This document shows positions 21,923-27,222 of a stretch of DNA of 27,222 nt, in pieces (within the stretch, counting starts at the first letter, position 1; every line of letters begins with the position of its first letter). The translations under genes and the position numbers were made by a program. Source of the stretch: Desulforudis sp. (lineage in GTDB: Bacteria > Bacillota > Desulfotomaculia > Desulfotomaculales > Desulforudaceae); NCBI GenBank assembly GCA_014859075.1, contig JACUUW010000313.1:1-27222 (forward strand), in the 5' to 3' direction. The notes under the pieces are model-generated. The model was not told the DNA's origin, ran no database searches, and saw only the letters and a program-made list of their open reading frames with translations.

Positions 21923-22411
21923 GTGGACAAAAGCATGGAGATACTTGACCTTTTGGCGCGGAATTCACGCCTGTCTACCGGTCAGATCGCAACAATGCTC
22001 GAACTCTCCGAGGCGGAAGTGGAGCGGGCCATTGCCGCGTTGGAAGCCAACGGCACCATTTTGAGTTACCGGACCCTGGTCAACTGGGACCGGGTGAACA
22101 AGGAGCGCGTGCTGGCGTTTATCGAGGTGAAAGTCACCCCCCAGCGCGACGTGGGTTTCGATGCCACTGCCGAACGGATCGGGCGTTATCCGGAGGTCAA
22201 GAACCTGTACCTGATGTCCGGTGCCTTCGACCTGGCCGTACTGGTTGAGGGCCGGACGATGAGAGAAGTGGCCAACTTCGTGGCCACCAAGTTGGCGCCC
22301 CTTGATGGGGTGAACGCCACCACCACGCACTTCGTGCTGCAGACCTTCAAGGAAGAAGGCGTCGTTCTCACCGACGGGGAGAAAGACCGGAGGTTGGTGG
22401 TTTCGCCGTGA
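21923..22411 (+). CDS. Lrp/AsnC-family transcriptional regulator
   Basis: A 162-residue protein with an N-terminal winged helix-turn-helix (about 1-55, MEILDLLARNSRLSTGQIATMLELSEAEVERAIAALEANGTI) and a C-terminal RAM-type ligand domain (about 70-145, with GAFDLAVLVEGRTMREVANFV). Such proteins sense amino acids and usually control genes next to them. GTG at 21923 with GGAGGCGG at 21911-21918. Its stop overlaps the aminotransferase start as GTGA. The same gene order is seen in the alaR-alaT pair of Bacillus, and the alanine T-box reading supports that comparison, but the ligand is not proven. Confidence 0.9.
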   Translation: MDKSMEILDLLARNSRLSTGQIATMLELSEAEVERAIAALEANGTILSYRTLVNWDRVNKERVLAFIEVKVTPQRDVGFDATAERIGRYPEVKNLYLMSGAFDLAVLVEGRTMREVANFVATKLAPLDGVNATTTHFVLQTFKEEGVVLTDGEKDRRLVVSP

Positions 22412-23634
22412 GCAACACCGGTTGGGCCGACAAGTTGAATCCCACCGTCCGGGCCGTCAAGCCTTCCGGCATCCGCCGGTTCTTTGACCTGGCCACCGAA
22501 ACCAAGGGGATCATCTCCCTCGGGGTGGGGGAACCGGATTTCGTCACGCCCTGGCACGTCCGGGAAGCCTGCATTTTCAGCCTGGAACAGGGCTACACCA
22601 ACTACACCCCGAACAGCGGGCTCCTGCCGTTGCGCCGGGAGATCGCCCGCTACACCGCCGACTTTCTGGGTCTGGAGTACAGCCCGGAAGCCGAGGTGCT
22701 GGTCACGGTCGGGGTCAGCGAGGCCCTTGACCTGGCGTTGCGCGCGGTGGTCGCCCCCGGCGACGAGGTACTCATTCCCGAACCGTGCTACGTTTCCTAC
22801 CTGCCCTGCACCGCGCTGGCCGGAGGGGTGCCAGTGCCGGTTTCCACCGGGATCGAGAAGGGGTTCAGGGTGAGTGCCGCCGACCTGGAACGGGCCGCGA
22901 CCCCGCGGACAAAGGCACTGTTGCTGTGCTATCCGAACAACCCGACCGGTGCGATCATGCCGCGCGCGGAACTGCAGGCGATCGCCGAGTTTTGCGCGGC
23001 GCACGACCTGGTCGTCATCGCCGACGAGATTTACGCCCAGCTCACTTACGAGGGGGAGCACGTCTGCTTCGCGTCGTTCCCCGGTATGCGTGACCGGACC
23101 ATCCTGCTGCAGGGCTTTTCCAAGGCCTTTGCCATGACCGGCTGGCGGGTGGGTTACGCGCTGAGTAACGCCGATTTCATCGGGGCCATGACCAAGATTC
23201 ACCAGTACACCATGCTCTGCGCCCCGGTGACCGCCCAGATGGCGGCCCTGGAAGCCTTGAAAAACGGGCGGGAGGAGATGTCCCGCATGGTCCGCGAGTT
23301 TTCTTACCGGCGCCGTCTGGTGATCAAGGCCTTCTCCGAAATGGGTCTGCCCTGTTTCAATCCCGGCGGTGCCTTTTACGCCTTTCCCGATATTACCGGT
23401 ACCGGGCTTTCGTCCGACGACTTCACCGAGCGGCTGATCCGGGAGGAAAAGGTGGCGGTGGTTCCGGGCAACGCTTTCGGGGACTGCGGGGAAGGCTTCA
23501 TCCGTTGTTCGTACGCGGCTTCGGTCGAGGAATTGAACGAGGCGTTCAAGCGGATGCGCCGCTTCGTTGAACATTACCGGTCTGTAAACAGAAGTCGGAA
23601 GTCGGAAAGAATGCGGGTAGGGGAACCTTTGTGA
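22408..23634 (+). CDS. Class I PLP aminotransferase (AlaT/YugH-like)
   Basis: A 408-residue pyridoxal-phosphate enzyme of fold type I. The Schiff-base lysine is K239 in GFSKAFAMTGWRVGY; N178 (YPNNPTG), D206 and Y209 (ADEIY) and the substrate Arg near the C-terminus (FIRCSYAAS) are present. Substrate cannot be set from sequence alone; context (Lrp-type gene, T-box read as alanine) suggests pyruvate/alanine transamination. GTG start at 22408 overlaps the regulator's stop. The last 20 or so residues (SVNRSRKSERMRVGEPL) come from a GAAGTCGGAAGTCGGAA repeat and look added to a protein that would naturally end near FVEHYR. Confidence 0.9.
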   Translation: MSNTGWADKLNPTVRAVKPSGIRRFFDLATETKGIISLGVGEPDFVTPWHVREACIFSLEQGYTNYTPNSGLLPLRREIARYTADFLGLEYSPEAEVLVTVGVSEALDLALRAVVAPGDEVLIPEPCYVSYLPCTALAGGVPVPVSTGIEKGFRVSAADLERAATPRTKALLLCYPNNPTGAIMPRAELQAIAEFCAAHDLVVIADEIYAQLTYEGEHVCFASFPGMRDRTILLQGFSKAFAMTGWRVGYALSNADFIGAMTKIHQYTMLCAPVTAQMAALEALKNGREEMSRMVREFSYRRRLVIKAFSEMGLPCFNPGGAFYAFPDITGTGLSSDDFTERLIREEKVAVVPGNAFGDCGEGFIRCSYAASVEELNEAFKRMRRFVEHYRSVNRSRKSERMRVGEPL

Positions 23635-23658
23635 CAGCTGTGCCAGCAAAGTCGGAAT
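23591..23658. repeat. GAAGTCG tandem repeat at the aminotransferase gene end
   Basis: GAAGTCG occurs twice in tandem (23591-23604) inside the last codons of the gene, and AAGTCGGAATTC appears again at 23649. It is a diverged member of the dispersed GAAGTCAGA family. Confidence 0.45.
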
Positions 23659-23707
23659 TCCCACACCTGCCCGGGGTTTCCGCCGCACGGGAACCTGTGA
23701 GGTCGGC

Positions 23708-23736
23708 TTGACAGGGGTGGGGTGAAGTATTAAGCT
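23708..23736 (+). promoter_or_regulatory. Possible argS promoter
   Basis: A perfect TTGACA (23708-23713), a 17-nt spacer and TAAGCT (23731-23736, three of six) lie about 65 nt before argS. Confidence 0.4.
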
Positions 23737-23801
23737 AGTGTTTGGATTGGACAAGCGCAGAGAGGAAACCACGGCCTGTCTCACGGTCGAGGAGGTCAAT
23801 G

Positions 23802-25484
23802 ATGAGTTACTTGCTGGCTGGACTGCGGGCGGGCATTGAACGGGCGCTGCGCGGTGCGGTCGAGGCGGCCCGCCCCGAACTTGGACTGAATCCCGACACG
23901 GTCATCCCCTCCTTCACCGTCGAGGTTCCCCGGGAAAAGAACTTCGGCGATTTTGCCACCAACCTGGCCCTGCTGCTCACCAAACCGGCCCGGCGCTCCC
24001 CCCGCCAGATAGCCGACATCCTGATCAACCACTTAAAGCCCGAAGAACTGCAGGTTCAAGAGGTCTCCATCGCCGGTCCGGGCTTTATTAATTTTCACCT
24101 GCATCCGGACTGGCTGCACGGGGTGTTGCCGGAAATCGAAGAAGGGGGTGAAGACTACGGCCGGAGTAAGTTGGGGGGCGGGCGCAAGGTTCAGGTGGAG
24201 TTTGTGAGCGCCAACCCCACGGGACTCCTGCACATGGGCAACGCCAGGGGGGCGGCTTTGGGGGATAGTATCGCCGCCCTCTTATCGTTTGTGGGCTTTG
24301 ACGTCACCCGCGAGTTTTACGTGAACGACACCGGCCACCAGATTGAAAACCTGGCCCTTTCAATGGAAGCCCGCTGCCTTCAGGCGTTGGGCCTGGACTG
24401 TCCCGTGCCGGAGAACGGCTATCATGGAGAGGACCTGATCGACACGGCCGCACGGTTCTTGGACCGTTACAGTCTTTTTATGGACGCCGACCCCCGGGAG
24501 CGCCGCCGGGCCCTGTTGCGGTTCGCCCTGGATGAGAAATTGGAAGCCATGCGTACCACGTTGGAGAGCTTCGGGGTACGTTACGACGTCTGGTTTTCGG
24601 AACAGTCCCTCCACGACCGGGGAGCGGTGCGGGAAACCTTGGAACGCCTGCGGCAGCGGGGACACCTGTACGAAAAAGACGGCGCCCTATGGTTTAGGGC
24701 CGCCGCCTTTGGCGCCGCCAAGGACGAGGTGCTGGTACGCGCGAACGGCGTTCCCACCTATTTTGCAGCTGATATCGCCTATCACAAGGATAAATTTGAC
24801 CGCGGTTTCGAGTGGGTGATCAACATCTGGGGCGCGGATCACCACGGACACGTGGCCCGGATGAAAGGCTCCCTGGCCGCCCTGGGCTACGACCCGGACT
24901 TCCTCGAAGTGGTGATCATGCAGTTGGTGCGGCTTTACCGGGACGGGGAAATCGTGCGGATGTCCAAGCGTACCGGACAGTATGTCACCCTGGACGAATT
25001 ACTGGAGGACGTCGGCCGGGACGCGGCCCGCTACTTCTTTGTCACCCGCGGGGCCGACAGCCACTTGGATTTCGACCTCGACCTGGCCAAGAGCCGGACG
25101 AACGAAAATCCGGTGTACTACATCCAATACGCGCACGCCCGCATCTCCAGTGTTTTTCGGCAGCGGGCGGAGCGCGGGTCCAAACCCCGGATCGAAGAAG
25201 CCGACGTTTCCGCCCTTTCGGAGGAAGCGGAAAGGGCGCTCGTCCGGCGTTTGGCCGATTTCCCGGAGGAGGTGGCGCTGGCCGCTTTCGACCTGGCCCC
25301 GCATCGTATTGCGCACTACGCCCACGACGTGGCCGGGCTGTTCCACAGCTTTTACAACGCCCACCGCATCCTGGGCGCCGGTGATGAACTCGAACCGGCC
25401 CGGCTGCTGTTGGCAAAATGCACCCGTACCGTGTTACGCAGCGCCATGAGCCTGTTGGGTGTCTCCGCGCCGGAGCGGATGTAG
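23802..25484 (+). CDS. argS: Arginyl-tRNA synthetase
   Basis: Attaches arginine to tRNA-Arg in the cytoplasm; class I aminoacyl-tRNA synthetase, 560 residues as usual. It has the N-terminal ArgRS additional domain (about 1-110), the HIGH-type motif as HMGN (144-147, in ANPTGLLHMGNARG), the KMSKS counterpart MSKRTG (387-392) and the C-terminal DALR anticodon-binding domain (about 440-560). Two ATG codons stand side by side at 23799 and 23802; the second is at better distance (6 nt) from GGAGG at 23791-23795. No T-box or other leader is seen before it. Confidence 0.96.
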   Translation: MSYLLAGLRAGIERALRGAVEAARPELGLNPDTVIPSFTVEVPREKNFGDFATNLALLLTKPARRSPRQIADILINHLKPEELQVQEVSIAGPGFINFHLHPDWLHGVLPEIEEGGEDYGRSKLGGGRKVQVEFVSANPTGLLHMGNARGAALGDSIAALLSFVGFDVTREFYVNDTGHQIENLALSMEARCLQALGLDCPVPENGYHGEDLIDTAARFLDRYSLFMDADPRERRRALLRFALDEKLEAMRTTLESFGVRYDVWFSEQSLHDRGAVRETLERLRQRGHLYEKDGALWFRAAAFGAAKDEVLVRANGVPTYFAADIAYHKDKFDRGFEWVINIWGADHHGHVARMKGSLAALGYDPDFLEVVIMQLVRLYRDGEIVRMSKRTGQYVTLDELLEDVGRDAARYFFVTRGADSHLDFDLDLAKSRTNENPVYYIQYAHARISSVFRQRAERGSKPRIEEADVSALSEEAERALVRRLADFPEEVALAAFDLAPHRIAHYAHDVAGLFHSFYNAHRILGAGDELEPARLLLAKCTRTVLRSAMSLLGVSAPERM

Positions 25485-25497
25485 GGGATGGCAAAGG

Positions 25498-25652
25498 GAA
25501 CAGAAATTAGAATACAGGATCCAGAATCAGCCGGAAAGAAATCACGCCACAACACCGATAAGAAATCAAAGACCAGCGATATCAGAGTGAGTTGCCGGGT
25601 TGAAACAGACGTTTAAGTTATTCTGGATTCTGTCTTGTGATTTCTGAATTCC
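25498..25652. repeat. Inverted CAGAATCCAGAAT repeat element between argS and pyrG
   Basis: ACAGGATCCAGAAT (25514-25527) and ATTCTGGATTCTGT (25620-25633) are inverted with one mismatch; looser outer arms (25498-25508, GGAACAGAAAT, and 25640-25652, ATTTCTGAATTCC) extend the match. The element fills most of the 205-nt gap, and no gene is seen in it. It is of the same kind as the element at 4197. Confidence 0.55.
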
Positions 25653-25689
25653 TTAAGGACTTGAATTCTATGCGGGGTGGGAGGAGAAC

Positions 25690-27222
25690 ATGGCCACCAA
25701 ATACATCTTTGTCACCGGAGGCGTTGTATCTTCGCTGGGCAAGGGGATCACCGCCGCCTCACTCGGTCGACTGCTGAAAAGCCGCGGGCTCAATGTGGCG
25801 ATAATGAAGCTTGACCCCTACCTTAACGTCGATCCCGGCACCATGAGCCCCTTTCAGCATGGCGAGGTGTTTGTCACCGACGACGGGGCGGAGACCGACC
25901 TGGATTTGGGCCATTATGAAAGGTTCGTCAACCGCAATTTGACCCAATTGTGCAACGTCACCACCGGCGCCGTATACTCATCCGTAATCCGTAAGGAACG
26001 AAAAGGCGAATTCCTGGGCGGCACGGTCCAGGTCATTCCCCACATTACGAACGAGATCAAGGACCGGGTGTTGCGGGTCGGTGTACAGTCCGGGGCCGAC
26101 GTGGTCATCGCGGAAATCGGGGGCACCGTGGGTGACATCGAGTCCCAGCCGTTCCTGGAGGCCATCCGGCAACTGAAGAGCGATTTGGGACGCGGGAACA
26201 CCCTGTACGTCCACGTCACCCTGGTTCCCTATCTGCGCGCGGCCAACGAACTAAAGACCAAACCCACCCAGCACAGTGTCAAGGAACTGCGCGGGATCGG
26301 CATTCAGCCCGACGTACTGATCTGCCGGACCGAAAAACCGATCCCCAAGGACCTGAAGAAAAAACTGGCTTTGTTTTGTGATACCGAAGAGCGGGCCGTG
26401 ATCGAGGCCCGGGACGTACCCTTCATTTACGAGGTACCGGTGATGTTGGAGCGTGAGGGGTTGGGCGAGTTCGTGGTCGAGCGGCTTGAACTGGACTGCG
26501 GCAAGCCCGACCTGACCGGGTGGGAGGCCATGCTCGAACGGCTACGTAACCCCGAGGGCCGGGTCACCATCGCCCTGGTCGGGAAATACGTCTCCCTGCC
26601 GGACGCCTACATGAGTGTCGCCGAGGCGTTGTGCCACGGCGGGATCGCGAACAGCGTCGCCATTGACCTGCGGCTCATCAACGCGGAGGACCTGGAGAAA
26701 GGGCCGGTCGACGCTGTGTTGGGTGAGGCCGACGGCATCCTGGTGCCCGGCGGCTTCGGTGACCGGGGTATCGAGGGCAAGATCCGGGCCATCCGCTACG
26801 CCCGGGAAAACGGCATTCCTTTCCTGGGGATCTGCCTGGGGATGCAACTGGCTGTTGTCGAATTCGCCAGGGAGGTGTTGGCCTTGACGGGGGCCAACAG
26901 CGCCGAGTTTAACGCCGGTACCGCACACCCGGTAATCGACCTTTTACCTGAACAGAAGGGGGTCGATGACTTGGGAGGCACCATGCGCCTGGGCAGCTAC
27001 CCCTGCCTGCTCGCGCGGAGCAACTCTCTGGCTTACCGGGCTTACGGCCGCGGGGAGATTCGGGAGCGTCACCGGCACCGCTATGAGTTTAACAACAAAT
27101 ACCGGGAAGTTTTTACCCGGGCCAGAATGGTATTCAGCGGCATTTACCCGGACAAGGATTTGGTCGAGATCGTTGAACTACCTGACCATCCGTGGTTTGT
27201 GGCCACCCAGTTTCACCCGGAG
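25690..27222 (+). CDS. pyrG: CTP synthase, 3' end cut by window edge
   Basis: Makes CTP from UTP with ATP and glutamine. The first 511 residues are present; full-length enzymes have about 530-550. The synthetase domain (1 to about 270) has FVTGGVVSSLGKG (phosphate loop), the UTP/CTP-binding KLDPYLNVDPGTMSPFQHGEVFVTDDGAETDLDLGHYERF region and AEIGGTVGDIES. The GATase domain has C382 (GICLGMQ), H509 and E511 (QFHPE), and the window ends on E511. ATG at 25690 with GAGGAGAA 3-9 nt upstream. No sign of the reiterative-transcription start known for B. subtilis pyrG was identified. Confidence 0.97.
   Translation, partial: MATKYIFVTGGVVSSLGKGITAASLGRLLKSRGLNVAIMKLDPYLNVDPGTMSPFQHGEVFVTDDGAETDLDLGHYERFVNRNLTQLCNVTTGAVYSSVIRKERKGEFLGGTVQVIPHITNEIKDRVLRVGVQSGADVVIAEIGGTVGDIESQPFLEAIRQLKSDLGRGNTLYVHVTLVPYLRAANELKTKPTQHSVKELRGIGIQPDVLICRTEKPIPKDLKKKLALFCDTEERAVIEARDVPFIYEVPVMLEREGLGEFVVERLELDCGKPDLTGWEAMLERLRNPEGRVTIALVGKYVSLPDAYMSVAEALCHGGIANSVAIDLRLINAEDLEKGPVDAVLGEADGILVPGGFGDRGIEGKIRAIRYARENGIPFLGICLGMQLAVVEFAREVLALTGANSAEFNAGTAHPVIDLLPEQKGVDDLGGTMRLGSYPCLLARSNSLAYRAYGRGEIRERHRHRYEFNNKYREVFTRARMVFSGIYPDKDLVEIVELPDHPWFVATQFHPE

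Noticed and set aside
22186..23799. 537-codon minus-strand frame opposite the aminotransferase
   Set aside because: Shadow frame caused by high GC in third positions; the plus-strand gene has intact PLP motifs and the antisense product has none.
1..27222. CRISPR arrays, phage genes, insertion sequences or toxin-antitoxin pairs
   Set aside because: None seen; no regularly spaced repeats, transposase or integrase motifs. The dispersed repeats are too few and irregular for CRISPR.

Overview
The window looks like chromosome of a GC-rich, Gram-positive (Firmicutes) sulfate reducer of the Desulfotomaculum / Pelotomaculum / Desulforudis type. The evidence is dissimilatory sulfite reductase dsrAB with dsrD, a dsrM-dsrK pair with no dsrJ, dsrO or dsrP beside it, and dsrC. 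Firmicute hallmarks are a T-box leader, a SCIFF ranthipeptide pair, strong AGGAGG-type ribosome binding sites and many TTG/GTG starts. The assignment is inferred from gene content; no database was searched.

Layout. 1-250: the end of a tRNA cluster (3' part of tRNA-Glu, then tRNA-Gly-CCC) with a terminator. 316-7815: a CBS-ACT sensor protein, the six-cysteine peptide scfA with its radical SAM maturase scfB, a LysM-G5-M23 cell-wall peptidase, a membrane-anchored TPR protein, a membrane-anchored HExxH peptidase, murA and rlmH. 7816-8336: a low-GC non-coding stretch with a near-consensus promoter and a leader of about 190 nt for dsrA-dsrB-dsrD. 11335-12600: a soluble TPR protein and a YkgJ-type cysteine-cluster protein. 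12605-14125 (minus strand): an FmdB zinc ribbon and a zinc-ribbon/HEAT-repeat protein with their own promoter and terminator. 14350-17497: a two-way terminator hairpin, an 8Fe-8S ferredoxin, dsrM, dsrK and a separately promoted dsrC. 17522-19922: a CbiA-type glutamine amidotransferase (probably DsrN, siroheme amidase), cutA and endonuclease V, joined by GTGA stop/start overlaps. 20040-21467: a small membrane protein and a convergent orphan DNA methyltransferase. 21632-23634: a T-box leader read here as alanine-specific, then an Lrp-type regulator and a class I aminotransferase. 23708-27222: argS and most of pyrG, which leaves the window at its catalytic Glu.

How the genes fit together. DsrAB reduces (bi)sulfite and loads a trisulfide onto DsrC. 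DsrMK is thought to reduce that trisulfide with menaquinol, DsrD stimulates DsrAB, and DsrN would make the siroheme amide cofactor. The ferredoxin, TPR, YkgJ, FmdB and HEAT genes lie between the dsr blocks and are the least explained part of the locus. They are the best place here to look for undescribed sulfite-reductase accessory or maturation functions.

Between and at the ends of genes there is a second layer: short GAAGTCAGA / TCAGAATTCAGAATCC-type repeats at five places, often as inverted pairs and in two cases supplying the last codons of a gene, and one REP-like palindrome around GGGTCAGACCC.
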